From positions 186,001-250,000 of the forward strand of contig NZ_RQFO01000004.1 of NCBI RefSeq assembly GCF_004770045.1: a stretch of 64,000 nucleotides of DNA, given 5' to 3'. Origin of the DNA: Leptospira montravelensis. GTDB taxonomy: Bacteria; Spirochaetota; Leptospiria; Leptospirales; Leptospiraceae. A program made the translations under genes and the position numbers. Shown piece by piece: positions 17,540 to 26,946 of this stretch (positions are counted from its first letter, which is position 1; the number at the start of each line of letters is the position of its first letter). The notes beneath the pieces were generated by a model. That model was not told the origin of the DNA. It saw nothing but the letters and a program-made list of their open reading frames with translations, and did no database searches.

Positions 17540-17958
17540 AACTGACACTTGCTTGGTATTTTGTATGAGTAGAAAGCAATAAATTTCGAATTTTTATCAA
17601 TAAATCTCTTTCCTGGAAGGCATTAATGAATGTTAGTTTTGATAACATTTATTGATTTAAAATTTGCTAATTGATTTTGTTTTGTACTGAATTGGTCAGT
17701 TTTTATCACATGTTAATCGTAACCCAAATTCCAGGGAAAGCACCTTCCAGATTTTTTTACCAATCTGTTAGTGTGTAGATCATCTGAGCATTTTTAAACT
17801 TTGATACAATATCGAAACAAATTTAATCAAATTGTATTTAATTGAATTTTAAGTAATCTAACTAAAGCAATGCGTTGCAACAAAATCGTGTCAGCTCTAA
17901 AGGGAACGATTTTTTCCCGCTTGACTTCTCGAAATTGCAAGAATTCTTAGAGGTTATT
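17540..17958. other. Intergenic region after rfbA
   Basis: These 419 AT-rich bases hold no convincing gene. A weak promoter pair, TTGATA at 17801-17806 and TAATCA at 17824-17829 with a 17-base spacer, could serve the next block. An eight-base inverted match (CTGGAAGG near 17613 and CCTTCCAG near 17744) is too far apart to be a terminator. The plus-strand frame is open from 17875, but I place the next start at 17959. Confidence 0.4.
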
Positions 17959-18753
17959 ATGGTCGAAAAGAGAAAAGCAAAAGATTCTAAAAAATCTGCT
18001 AAAACTTCCCTCATTATCCCTATCTACAATGAGTCATCCCATCTAGAGGAATTTTTAGTAAAAGTGGATGCTCTAAAACTTCCAACTTTAAAAGAGTTGG
18101 TTTTCATAGATGATGCATCTAAAGATAATTCTCTTTCCATTCTCCAAAATTTTAAATTTCGATCAGAACATAAAATTTTGATCCAAGATAAAAACCAAGG
18201 AAAAGGTGCTGCTCTGCATCGCGGGATTTCCGAAGCAACGGGTGATATCACTATCGTGCAAGATGCAGATTTTGAATACGATATGGACGAAATTCCACTT
18301 TTGATCGAACCAATATTGCTAGGAAAGGCAGATGTTGTTTTTGGTTCACGTTTTAAAAAAGATGGCCGGCAAGTACATCGAACTTTCCATTATTTGATCA
18401 ACAGAGTTTTGACTATTCTATCTAATTTTCTTAGCGGCTTGTATTTGACAGACATGGAGACATGTTATAAAGCATTTAAGACTGAGATTATCCAGAATGT
18501 AAATCTTGAATCAAAACGTTTCGGTTTTGAGCCAGAAATTACCGCCAAACTTGCAAGACTAAAGATTAGAGTTCAGGAATTTCCAATATCTTACTACCCA
18601 AGGAATTATCTGGAAGGAAAGAAAATCACTTGGAAGGATGGAGTCGCAGCTTTAAGACACATTTTATATTTTAATTTGATAGTTTCTAAAAATGATTTTT
18701 TCCTTAAAGGAATGCCTGAGAAGTATATACCTAAAACCGCCAATTGGCTGTAA
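17959..18753 (+). CDS. Family 2 glycosyltransferase, DPM1-like
   Basis: About 264 residues if translation starts at ATG 17959, which has AGAGG five bases upstream; a TTG 84 bases earlier would add a tail without family similarity. [42 protein letters not shown] and VQDADFEYD (DxD) are the GT2 dolichol-phosphate-sugar synthase pattern, followed by [15 protein letters not shown] and [14 protein letters not shown]. It likely transfers a sugar to a polyprenyl phosphate or lipid-linked acceptor at the cytoplasmic face. The next start follows the stop by one base. It opens the second polysaccharide block. Confidence 0.86.
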   Translation: MVEKRKAKDSKKSAKTSLIIPIYNESSHLEEFLVKVDALKLPTLKELVFIDDASKDNSLSILQNFKFRSEHKILIQDKNQGKGAALHRGISEATGDITIVQDADFEYDMDEIPLLIEPILLGKADVVFGSRFKKDGRQVHRTFHYLINRVLTILSNFLSGLYLTDMETCYKAFKTEIIQNVNLESKRFGFEPEITAKLARLKIRVQEFPISYYPRNYLEGKKITWKDGVAALRHILYFNLIVSKNDFFLKGMPEKYIPKTANWL

Positions 18754-18754
18754 G

Positions 18755-20701
18755 ATGAAATCAAAGTTTTCTATTTTTTTTGATATCTTTTATATAGTTT
18801 TATTTTTCCTACAATTTTTTGGTGAAACTAATCAAAGATTTTTCCGAAATGACGCCATTGGTATCGGATGTTTTTTTGTTGTCGTTTACGCTATTTGGAG
18901 TCGTAGAAAAAGGGAGTTTAGTTTTTATTCTTTAAGTCATCTATTTCTTATCATTCTTTTGAGTAATTTTGTCTTTTTCAAAATTGCTGAGTACGATCCC
19001 ATTCAATTATTTCCAGAGAAATTGGTTATTAAATTAACGATGATCATTTGGAATTTCATAATTCTATTCCAACATTATCGTTCGAATGAAACCGAGTTTA
19101 ATATGTTCGGTCCATTGTTGGCTATCTTGCCATGTTTTGCCAGTATCAATTTTATGTTATATCCGGTTGTTCCAATAGGTTTTGCAATCGGCCTTATGAT
19201 TCGAAATAGTGATATCAAAGAAGTTCAATTTTCTAAATCATTTATCTTATTTTTTCTCATAGTATTACTTTGGATTTTTAGAGATTGGAGTGATGACTTT
19301 GCTTTGGTTCGTATCTTGTTATTTTCCGAAGTGGTTATTATTCTTTCTTTAGTTAATTCATTAGGTCGTGAATTCAGACAAAAGTTAATAGATCATATTC
19401 TAATTATTTTTCTGATAAATTCAGTTATACTTGTAAGTAAAATGTATCTAGATAGCGAATTTAAGATAAATTCTTATCGTGAGGACCTTTTTTTAATTCC
19501 TGTTAGTCTATTAGGTTCTAATTCTTTTTTAATTCTTGGATTATTAGCATTAAGTTTTTATAAAAGTAACTGGCGTATTAGAGTTTTTTATCTAATGGTT
19601 TTGTTAGTCTCGTGTTTTTTTCTTTTGTTGTCGCTTTCAAGGATTTCTATTATTTCTACGGGTTTGCTTTTTCTCTATATTGTTTGGGAGCAACAAAAAG
19701 AAAAAATCAATTTAAAGTTTGTAGCCTTCGCATTCGTTTCTTTACTGCTAGCCTTTGTATTTTTGTTACTCTCTGAAAAATCATTGCTAAATGTCGAAAC
19801 TATTGGAGTCCGTTTTTCCATTTGGAAGTTACATATGCTTTCAACTATTTACAATAAGCCAATATTTGGTTTTGGATTTAATTCGGAAAAGTTAATTCCC
19901 TTTGTTGAAAATCTTAAAATATCTACTTTGGATTTTGCATTAGTGGAAGACTACATGTCGCATTTTAAAACATTTCCACTAGCACATAATTTGTATTTCC
20001 AGATTTTCAGTTCTACTGGAATCTTTGGATTTTCTGTTTTTTTGATTTGGATATTTAGTTTTTTAAAATATTCAAACAAAAGTATAGCAGCTATTAATTT
20101 GAGGAAAAATTTACCTAAGGCAATTTTGTTAATTTGGTTAATACATGAAATATTGGATTTTAGTAGTCTAGAAATTGCAAATATATTAATTTTAGGTTTA
20201 TTAGCCCTTGATGTAAAGAATTCAGAAAAAAGTAATGTGAAAGATAAAGAATCTTTACAGGTTTCCAAGACCATTATGGTTTTTCTGGGTTTTTATTTTT
20301 TTCTTTTTCTGTTTTTTTCCTATCGATTTAGTAAAATTGAACAACAGATTTTTAAGAATCATAAAAATATTCACCTTTCTACTTTTTTGGAATTTACTCC
20401 TACTGGTATCATTCCGAAAGGATACAATTTGGATTCAAATTCCAGTGGATTAAGTAAATTTGAAATACTTATGTATGGAGAAAGATATTTTTTTCTTCAG
20501 TTGGCTTTGGCGCATTCAACTGCAAACGAGCCAATAATTTTGCAGCAATGTTTCGATTTTATTTCTAGGAAAGAAATTTGTTATGCGAAACTTATGAATT
20601 ATATTGTAAATGAGGAACCGTTAGTCCATTATTCTGATCCGATAAAAATTTTGCTTTCGATAAGCGACCCTTTTGGAATATACCTACGTAATTTTTTATG
20701 A
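18755..20701 (+). CDS. O-antigen ligase/polymerase-like (Wzy/WaaL) membrane protein
   Basis: About 648 residues from the ATG at 18755, just after the stop of the previous gene. There are some twelve or more hydrophobic segments, and a periplasmic loop around residues 370-430 holds STIYNKPIFGFGFNSEKL and then AHNLYFQIFSSTGIFGFSVF. The latter resembles the H-x-x-x-Y/L ... G-x-x-G signature of the Wzy_C/O-antigen ligase family. The protein would join or polymerise polysaccharide units on the periplasmic side. The C-terminal 150 residues are a membrane helix and a soluble tail that I do not recognise. The stop overlaps the next ATG. Confidence 0.75.
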   Translation: MKSKFSIFFDIFYIVLFFLQFFGETNQRFFRNDAIGIGCFFVVVYAIWSRRKREFSFYSLSHLFLIILLSNFVFFKIAEYDPIQLFPEKLVIKLTMIIWNFIILFQHYRSNETEFNMFGPLLAILPCFASINFMLYPVVPIGFAIGLMIRNSDIKEVQFSKSFILFFLIVLLWIFRDWSDDFALVRILLFSEVVIILSLVNSLGREFRQKLIDHILIIFLINSVILVSKMYLDSEFKINSYREDLFLIPVSLLGSNSFLILGLLALSFYKSNWRIRVFYLMVLLVSCFFLLLSLSRISIISTGLLFLYIVWEQQKEKINLKFVAFAFVSLLLAFVFLLLSEKSLLNVETIGVRFSIWKLHMLSTIYNKPIFGFGFNSEKLIPFVENLKISTLDFALVEDYMSHFKTFPLAHNLYFQIFSSTGIFGFSVFLIWIFSFLKYSNKSIAAINLRKNLPKAILLIWLIHEILDFSSLEIANILILGLLALDVKNSEKSNVKDKESLQVSKTIMVFLGFYFFLFLFFSYRFSKIEQQIFKNHKNIHLSTFLEFTPTGIIPKGYNLDSNSSGLSKFEILMYGERYFFLQLALAHSTANEPIILQQCFDFISRKEICYAKLMNYIVNEEPLVHYSDPIKILLSISDPFGIYLRNFL

Positions 20702-21837
20702 AGAAACCCAACGTTAGTTTTGTAATACCCTGTTTGAACGAAGAAAAAACCCTTCCTTATGTATTGGAAAAATTGGTTAGAATTAAGGATGAATACTCCA
20801 AGAAAATGGATATAGAAATTTTAGTTTCTGATAACGGAAGCACAGATAAATCTATTTCAATTGCAAAAAAGTTTGGTGTAAGAGTTGCTCCCGCAAAGGA
20901 ACGCGGGTATGGTGCAGCCTTGGATTCTGGAATTAGAAATGCGAAAGGGGATATAATTGTCTTTGCGGATGCTGATGATACATATGATTTTTTAGAAGCT
21001 CCCGCTTTAATTTTAAAACTTGTTGAAGGCAATTACGACATGGTAATTGGTTCCCGTCTCGATGGGGAGATACATAAGGGCGCAATGCCATTTTTGCACC
21101 GGTATTTAGGAACTCCCGTTATTAATTGGATTATTAATTTATTATATTCTAAAAAATTTAAAATTCGGGATAGTAACTCGGGTTTTCGATGTTTTCGGAA
21201 AGATAAATATCTGTCATGGGATATAAAAAGTAAGGGAATGGAGTTCGCATCCGAGTTACTCATAAAAGCATTGTTACATGAATCTAAAATGGAACATGTA
21301 CCAGTTTCACTATATCCGGATAAAGAGGGTAGAATTCCTCATTTGAAAACTTGGCGAGATGGAATGCGCCACCTTTTGCGAATTCTTTTTTATGCACCAC
21401 ATTTGTTTGAAAGATGTGGACTTGTTTTGTTTACTTTTTTTTGGTTACAGTTGTTAGTCGGCTTTTTTGTTGGAAAAGTCATTTCCATTGCTGGAATGAA
21501 TTTATATGGAATCCATTCTATGGTATTCTTCTCCTTTTTATCAATTCTTGGATTAAGCCTTTGGGGAACTGGTTTGTTAATCGCTACGAAACAACCGAGA
21601 ATCAGTAAAATGTATCAAAGTATTCTATCAATGGAAGAAGATCGTTTGTTTTTTGTGTTACTGAGTGGCCTTGGAATTATTGCATTAGCCATTGTATTAG
21701 TTTTTTTACAATGGCAAAAAAGTGGATTTATTTTTATTAATTTAGAACGTGAGTTTATAGTTGCAACAAACTTGAGTTTAACATTATTCATTTTTGCACT
21801 TCAGGCGGTAACAGCTCATATTATAAAACGAGATTAG
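20698..21837 (+). CDS. Polyprenyl-phosphate glycosyltransferase (DPM-like) with membrane tail
   Basis: A 379-residue GT2 enzyme. NVSFVIPCLNEEKTLPYVL, VSDNGSTDKS, KERGYGAALDSGI and FADADDTYDF (DxD) form the catalytic domain; SNSGFRCFRKDKYL and GMEFASELLIKALL follow. The last 130 residues contain four hydrophobic segments, so it is membrane-bound like the larger DPMS/GtrB proteins. It is expected to make a polyprenyl-phosphate sugar for the GT-C-like enzymes encoded next. ATGA overlap with the gene before. Confidence 0.87.
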   Translation: MKKPNVSFVIPCLNEEKTLPYVLEKLVRIKDEYSKKMDIEILVSDNGSTDKSISIAKKFGVRVAPAKERGYGAALDSGIRNAKGDIIVFADADDTYDFLEAPALILKLVEGNYDMVIGSRLDGEIHKGAMPFLHRYLGTPVINWIINLLYSKKFKIRDSNSGFRCFRKDKYLSWDIKSKGMEFASELLIKALLHESKMEHVPVSLYPDKEGRIPHLKTWRDGMRHLLRILFYAPHLFERCGLVLFTFFWLQLLVGFFVGKVISIAGMNLYGIHSMVFFSFLSILGLSLWGTGLLIATKQPRISKMYQSILSMEEDRLFFVLLSGLGIIALAIVLVFLQWQKSGFIFINLEREFIVATNLSLTLFIFALQAVTAHIIKRD

Positions 21838-21839
21838 AA

Positions 21840-23369
21840 ATGAATTTTTCTAAAAGACTTGGCATTTATTTTCTAATTGTTCTCGTTCCTTGTTTTTATC
21901 GTTGGAAATGGAACGAAAATTCAGTATTTATCGCAAGTGATCCAGAGATAAAATACTATCAAGTCATCAATAGTATAAACGGCGGTAAAGCTGAAGATTG
22001 TTATTTTCCTGCAAAGGAATTGGGTTTTGATTTTTCAATGGTTCCCTTTGGATATCCTTGGGCCTTTGAATTAAAAAATGGTCGATGTGTTTTTCAATAT
22101 CCGGTTCTTTTTACTTGGCTACAGAAAATTATTTTAACAGCTGTTTCCATCAAATGGATTACATTTTTTCCGGTTTTATTTTTCTTCCTAAATTTTATTC
22201 TTTTAGATCGAATATTTTCTTTTTTTCATTTAGATAGGAAAATTATTTTTTTGTCGGTAGTATTGACTCAGTGTTTTACTCCAATTTTTTTGTCTTCACT
22301 TGATTATTCTGAACTTACATTAACTAATTTCTTTTTTTTAGCCTCGATTCTTTCCTATCATTTGTTTTCTCAGCACAAACAATTTAGGTTTGGACTTCTT
22401 CTTGCTGTTTCCATTATTTTTAATTTTCAACTTAGACCAGAATCTACGATTGCATTGATTCTTTATTTTAGTATTGTTTTCTTTTTTGAAAAAGAAAAAG
22501 TATATCGTTTAAAAATCCTTTTGCCTTATGTCCTACTAAGCATTTTGCTTTTGATGGTTTTTTCTTTATGGAATCAATCTGTGTATGGTCACTATCTTGG
22601 TATGCGCGGTTTAAATACAATGACCGATATGGAAAGTGGCCTTTTCCGTAATTTACTGGGAGAATGGATAGCAGATCTATGGGGGAATGAGTTTAAAATC
22701 GGTATATTTTACGGATATCCCATTTTATTTTTGGGAATTCTTGGTTTAGGTTTAAAAAAAGACAAACAGACCATTGCCTTTTTGACAGCCGGGCTTTTGT
22801 TTGTTCTATTACTTCCAATCCTCTCTCCATATCGTGCTGGCGTTGATATTTTTGGAATGCGATATTTTGAAAGTGGAATATATCTACTTATGATTGGAGT
22901 CTTTTTAACTTTTGGAATTCAGAACTCTAAATTGAAATATTTCTTACTTGTTTTACCTTTTCTTTATTTTTGCTATAAATCAGATTTACGTGCGATTAAA
23001 CAATGGTCCTCATCTGCGAAATTGTATCATCAAGTGATGAATTCATTTAATCAGTTAAAACCAGATTTAATTGTTCATAGAGGTTTATCATTGTCATATC
23101 TGATTGGAATAAGCTATGTTACATATCCTCAGATTGCCATTTATTCGAATGATGATTGGTTAAAGGTTGAAACCATTTTAAAAAACCAATATAAGAGGAT
23201 TCTTTACTTGGAGTGGGAAGGTAATAGGCTCGTAAATAATGAATTTCCTGAAAAAATTTGGAAACAAAAATTCGATATTAATTTCAAACTCGAACCTAAA
23301 GTCTATGTAATTCAATCAGAACAGAACATCGCGCATTTTAAAGGTTACCTATTGGAAAGGCCAAAATGA
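21840..23369 (+). CDS. Multi-pass membrane glycosyltransferase-like protein, Leptospira type (copy 1)
   Basis: A 509-residue protein with about eleven membrane segments. After the first helix there is ASDPEIKYYQVINS, then FGYPWAFELKNGRCVFQYPV. A central LRPESTIALILYF and a later LSPYRAG ... FGMRYFESGIYLL complete a pattern shared with the proteins at 23366-24982 and 30519-32012. The early aspartate and the helix-borne arginines resemble GT-C enzymes that use polyprenyl-phosphate sugars. I recall a family of this look being labelled LA_3751/LA_3752-type putative glycosyltransferase in Leptospira; substrate is unknown. It starts two bases after the DPM-like gene. Confidence 0.7.
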   Translation: MNFSKRLGIYFLIVLVPCFYRWKWNENSVFIASDPEIKYYQVINSINGGKAEDCYFPAKELGFDFSMVPFGYPWAFELKNGRCVFQYPVLFTWLQKIILTAVSIKWITFFPVLFFFLNFILLDRIFSFFHLDRKIIFLSVVLTQCFTPIFLSSLDYSELTLTNFFFLASILSYHLFSQHKQFRFGLLLAVSIIFNFQLRPESTIALILYFSIVFFFEKEKVYRLKILLPYVLLSILLLMVFSLWNQSVYGHYLGMRGLNTMTDMESGLFRNLLGEWIADLWGNEFKIGIFYGYPILFLGILGLGLKKDKQTIAFLTAGLLFVLLLPILSPYRAGVDIFGMRYFESGIYLLMIGVFLTFGIQNSKLKYFLLVLPFLYFCYKSDLRAIKQWSSSAKLYHQVMNSFNQLKPDLIVHRGLSLSYLIGISYVTYPQIAIYSNDDWLKVETILKNQYKRILYLEWEGNRLVNNEFPEKIWKQKFDINFKLEPKVYVIQSEQNIAHFKGYLLERPK

Positions 23370-24982
23370 AAAAAGTAAAAGTTTGGTTATTTCAAGGTTT
23401 AAACTGGTTCACAAGAAAACATATTCTTATTATTTTCTTAGCGGCTTTAGTTTCTTTTTTCATTTATAAGAGAGTGGTTTGGGATTCTGGAATTAGTCCA
23501 CTCATACAATCCGATTCACAAATCAAATTGTATCAAACTATCCAATACAAAGAAAATGGATTGCAAAAACATGCGTGTTATTCAAAACAAATTGAAATAG
23601 ACCCGGAATTCCGCTTTTATCCTTTTCGATATCCTTGGGTTTATTTCATTCAAAAGGAAAATGAACGTAAGGAATGTGTTTTTCAGTATCCAACATTCTT
23701 TGCACAATTTTTTTCACTGCTTCCTATACCGTATCAGTTTTTCAACGCAGTTATATTATTTCTATATTTTATACTTACCGCAGGTTTAGTTTTATTTCTT
23801 AGATTTCTTTTTGATGTTCATAGAACAGAGATTCTATATTTAGCCTCATTACTTTTTTTAGTTGGTTATGGGATTTCCAGTGCAATTGAGTTCTCGGAAA
23901 GTATTCCTTCTCATATTTTTTTACTCTGCTTTTTTTATGGCGTTTTGGCATTAGAGAATCAGAAAAAAACCTTTGGATGGTTCGCTTTTATATCCGGAAT
24001 TTCTGGTGGCATATCAATATTTCTGAGATCGGAATCTGTAATCTATATAGGAATTTTAGGTATTCTAATTTTCATTTTCAATCTAAGAAACATTTTTTCT
24101 CTAATTAGAAGGTATTCGTTACTTTTGTTGGGATTTTTTTTCGCAGTGATATTGTTAGGTGGTTATAATTTATATGAATTTGGTGAGATACTTGGTGTTA
24201 GAAGTAAAGTAAGCTTAAATGATTTTGGTCGCCTTCAATTAAGTGACCGATTTTATTTTTTTAAAGAGTTTTTGATTGGAAATACTTATCGAACTGGCTT
24301 TATATCTTACTGTTTTCCGTTAATTATTTTAATTAGTATTTCATTCATCCGTTTTAAATTATCTTATTCACAGAAACTTGTTGGATGGGTTGGCATTTTA
24401 TCTTTACTTTTTGTTGTTTTACTTAGTCCGTATTCCCAAGGTGGGTTATATCTTGGGTTGCGTTATACAGAATTTTCCTATTTGTTATTTTCTATATTTG
24501 TAATTTCCTTATATTCAAAAGAAGAAAATTTGGATCGAAAACAATGGATACTGCTTCTGATAGTTTTTCAAATTGTTTTAGGTTTTTATCATGTAAAACG
24601 GAATTTCAAAACAATAGATTTTGTAAAAAAATACCATGAAATTCTGCAGACTGAATGGGTGAAATATTCTGATGCTCCAGTGATTCATTTAAGTACATTC
24701 GACTTGTTACTTATATCAGATTCTTTTTTGAAAAAACCTCATTTGATTGCAAATAAACAAAGTGAGTTTTCAATACTTGAGACTAGGTTACACAATTTAG
24801 GAATTCCCAAATTTCAAGTATTTGTCTACGACTTTAAGCCACCAAAAGATGACAATATTTCTGATGAGTTTTATGATGAATGGGTAAACTCAAAATACGA
24901 GATTCAGTCAAAATATTATAAGATATTATCAGATTCGAATACTGCTGGCTATCGTTATATGGTTTGGGAAAAAAAGCAGTAA
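23366..24982 (+). CDS. Multi-pass membrane glycosyltransferase-like protein, Leptospira type (copy 2)
   Basis: A 538-residue paralogue of the preceding gene. QSDSQIKLYQTIQY, FRYPWVYFIQKENERKECV followed by FQYP, FLRSESVIYIGIL and LSPYSQG ... LGLRYTEFSYLLF line up with the same positions there. There are about eleven membrane segments and a soluble tail of roughly 130 residues. The ATG overlaps the previous stop (ATGA), so the pair is probably a tandem duplication expressed together. The two would differ in acceptor or donor, which the sequence does not reveal. The gene ends 24 bases from a convergent minus-strand gene, with no clear terminator between them. Confidence 0.7.
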   Translation: MKKVKVWLFQGLNWFTRKHILIIFLAALVSFFIYKRVVWDSGISPLIQSDSQIKLYQTIQYKENGLQKHACYSKQIEIDPEFRFYPFRYPWVYFIQKENERKECVFQYPTFFAQFFSLLPIPYQFFNAVILFLYFILTAGLVLFLRFLFDVHRTEILYLASLLFLVGYGISSAIEFSESIPSHIFLLCFFYGVLALENQKKTFGWFAFISGISGGISIFLRSESVIYIGILGILIFIFNLRNIFSLIRRYSLLLLGFFFAVILLGGYNLYEFGEILGVRSKVSLNDFGRLQLSDRFYFFKEFLIGNTYRTGFISYCFPLIILISISFIRFKLSYSQKLVGWVGILSLLFVVLLSPYSQGGLYLGLRYTEFSYLLFSIFVISLYSKEENLDRKQWILLLIVFQIVLGFYHVKRNFKTIDFVKKYHEILQTEWVKYSDAPVIHLSTFDLLLISDSFLKKPHLIANKQSEFSILETRLHNLGIPKFQVFVYDFKPPKDDNISDEFYDEWVNSKYEIQSKYYKILSDSNTAGYRYMVWEKKQ

Positions 24983-25006
24983 TTTAGATAGCTTTGTTTT
25001 AAATAC

Positions 25007-26302
25007 TTATTTTGTAATCCTTTTCCAAATATTCTGAGTATGATTTTCGATCAAAGTTAGAAATTCGGATATTTTTTCCTCGTTATCTTTTCCAAATTTC
25101 CAAAAAATAACAAAGGGAATTAAGTAAAGTTGAAAATGAATTCGGTCGTATGCCTGTTCCAAATGTATTTGTGGATCAAGTGATGTAAGTAGAAAGATTG
25201 CTGTATAAATAGATATAGCTGCAAAATAGAATAATACGCTTACTCTAAGATTAAAACTTCCCCAAATGAGGACAAGAATTAGTAGGGAAAAAGATATTCC
25301 TTTTGTCAGTGAAATATAAAATTTAATAAAAAACTTTAATACTAAAATCCATAGATTTCCACTAAGAAGTCTTTCAACTATAAAATTTGTTTGCGCGGAA
25401 GATTGGTTTACCGATTTAAAATCAGAAGATAAAAAACTACCTTTCGCAAATAGATACCAGGTGGGAATACCAAACACAAGTAGTAGGAAGAAAGCAGAAA
25501 TTACAAACTGTTTTGTGATTCGTTTTTCGGTGTAACTGTAAAAGAAATGAAATACAAGTATCAATCCAGATAGCAACAAGGCTTCACTTTTTAAATTGAT
25601 TAAGAGTGAAATAGTTAATATTAAGAGGTAATTTGCATTTTCTTTTTCTCTTTGAATTAAAAAATAAGTAGCGATGGCTAATGTTACTGAAACAGGGAAG
25701 TCAGCACATAAATCGGAAATCACTAGTAAAAAATTTGGATGAAATAAGAATGTACCCGTCAAAACTAAGAACCCCCATCTTAATTTTGTTTGTTTGAGTT
25801 CAAGTGATCTTTCAATGACAAAAAAGAATAGCAGGATTAGATATAGATAGTTGGGAATCTTAACAGTATGAAAAAAAAGATTCAAACTGGAAAAACTTAG
25901 GGATAAATCTGCATGGAGTAGTGGTAATCCTATTGGATAATTTGGCATTCTCCAATAGCTATTCCAGAGTGGAATAGGATTCCCATCTAGTATGGAAAGT
26001 GCAAGCATACGACCCTTTCCAATCCACATAGCATATGCATCTAACATTCCAAATGGATTTAAACTCCAACGTATTTCCGATAGATAGGTTACCACCAGAA
26101 AAAGGAATAAATATCCAATTATATGTAATAGACTTTGTTTTTTGTTTTTGTATCTAAGGATGTTTTTTGCGATTTGAAAAAAAACGAAAAACAATAAGCT
26201 CAGAAGAAACAATAGGAGGCCTAGATAAAGTTTTGGATAAAAACCAAGGATAATAAAAGAAGCTAAATTTGCGATTAAAAGTGCGAGTAATAAAGCCGTC
26301 AT
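25007..26302 (-). CDS. Multi-pass membrane protein, GT-C/GT39-like
   Basis: About 431 residues using the ATG at 26302, which overlaps the stop of the gene before it (ATGA); a TTG 12 bases upstream is less likely. It has around ten hydrophobic segments. The first periplasmic loop has NPFGMLDAYAMWIGKGRML and WRMPNYPIGLPLLHADLSL, a pattern seen in PMT-like GT-C enzymes, where an acidic residue in this loop is catalytic. INLKSEALLLSGL and HLEQAYDRIHFQLYLIPF occupy the places of the arginine or glutamate helices in the neighbouring genes. A glycosyltransferase role is likely but not proven. Only this gene and its partner run leftward here. Confidence 0.65.
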   Translation of the reverse strand: MTALLLALLIANLASFIILGFYPKLYLGLLLFLLSLLFFVFFQIAKNILRYKNKKQSLLHIIGYLFLFLVVTYLSEIRWSLNPFGMLDAYAMWIGKGRMLALSILDGNPIPLWNSYWRMPNYPIGLPLLHADLSLSFSSLNLFFHTVKIPNYLYLILLFFFVIERSLELKQTKLRWGFLVLTGTFLFHPNFLLVISDLCADFPVSVTLAIATYFLIQREKENANYLLILTISLLINLKSEALLLSGLILVFHFFYSYTEKRITKQFVISAFFLLLVFGIPTWYLFAKGSFLSSDFKSVNQSSAQTNFIVERLLSGNLWILVLKFFIKFYISLTKGISFSLLILVLIWGSFNLRVSVLFYFAAISIYTAIFLLTSLDPQIHLEQAYDRIHFQLYLIPFVIFWKFGKDNEEKISEFLTLIENHTQNIWKRITK

Positions 26303-26748
26303 TGTTTCTCCCAAAAGCAGATAGTATATAATTCTCCAATTAAACTTGTTTTACATTTTTCGAATTGATCTCTTCCCTGATTTTCTATTTTTGAATTAGC
26401 ATTTGCTAAGACAATATATGCTGAGCTTGGGAGGGTTTTTTCAAACGAATTTAGTTTTGTCGGAGCTGCTGCCATTTGTAAGACATCAAATTGAAAAACT
26501 TGATTGTCTATATAAAATAACTCTTCTTTGTTATGAAGTTGTCTGAATCTTTCAGACAGTGTTGTGATGTCTTTAAAATGATTTGGGTAAAACAAATGTG
26601 GGTAAGCATGGACAAGTTGTTTCATAGAATCCATACTTCGTTTAGTAGACCGAATTTGTTTTGTTAGTTCGCCCCAGATTTGTAATGAGACTAAAAGAAT
26701 ATTAATACTAAGGATAATTGTTAAAACAGTTTTTGTTTTTTCTTTCAT
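26299..26748 (-). CDS. Hypothetical protein with one N-terminal membrane anchor
   Basis: A 149-residue protein of unknown family. Residues about 7-26 are a single hydrophobic helix after a basic MKEKTK start, so it is probably anchored with the rest outside the cytoplasm. The soluble part includes HAYPHLFYPNHFKDI and LPSSAYIVLANANS, which resembles the soluble C-terminal domains of the nearby membrane glycosyltransferases. It may therefore be a split-off or accessory periplasmic domain for the GT-C-like protein encoded immediately after it, with which it shares an ATGA overlap. No catalytic motif is visible. Confidence 0.6.
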   Translation of the reverse strand: MKEKTKTVLTIILSINILLVSLQIWGELTKQIRSTKRSMDSMKQLVHAYPHLFYPNHFKDITTLSERFRQLHNKEELFYIDNQVFQFDVLQMAAAPTKLNSFEKTLPSSAYIVLANANSKIENQGRDQFEKCKTSLIGELYTICFWEKQ

Positions 26749-26878
26749 ACGGAGTATTGATTTTGGCGAGGAAGATTATCCAATATTTCTTTTTGATTAA
26801 AAACTGGAAAGTTATTTCTCATTCAATTCCCAATCGCACCTATTTTTTTTAGAGAAGGCATCTGAAATTTAGAATCGC

Positions 26879-26906
26879 TTGACTAAAATGTTCCTAATTA
26901 TAGCAT
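26879..26906 (+). promoter_or_regulatory. Candidate promoter for the gene at 26947
   Basis: TTGACT (26879-26884) and TAGCAT (26901-26906) with a 16-base spacer lie 40 bases before the ATG, in the 198-base region between divergent genes. The -35 is good and the -10 is weak. Confidence 0.35.
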
Positions 26907-26946
26907 TTATGAGTTAACTCGCATTATTTTTGCTCCCAAAAGTTAA

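Noticed and set aside
17801..17829. Promoter pair TTGATA/TAATCA
   Set aside because: The -10 is poor and the region so AT-rich that such pairs occur by chance; mentioned only in the gap description.
17875..17958. A 28-codon upstream extension of the GT2 gene at 17959
   Set aside because: The extra residues do not look like the family, the TTG has no ribosome site, and ATG 17959 has AGAGG in the right place.
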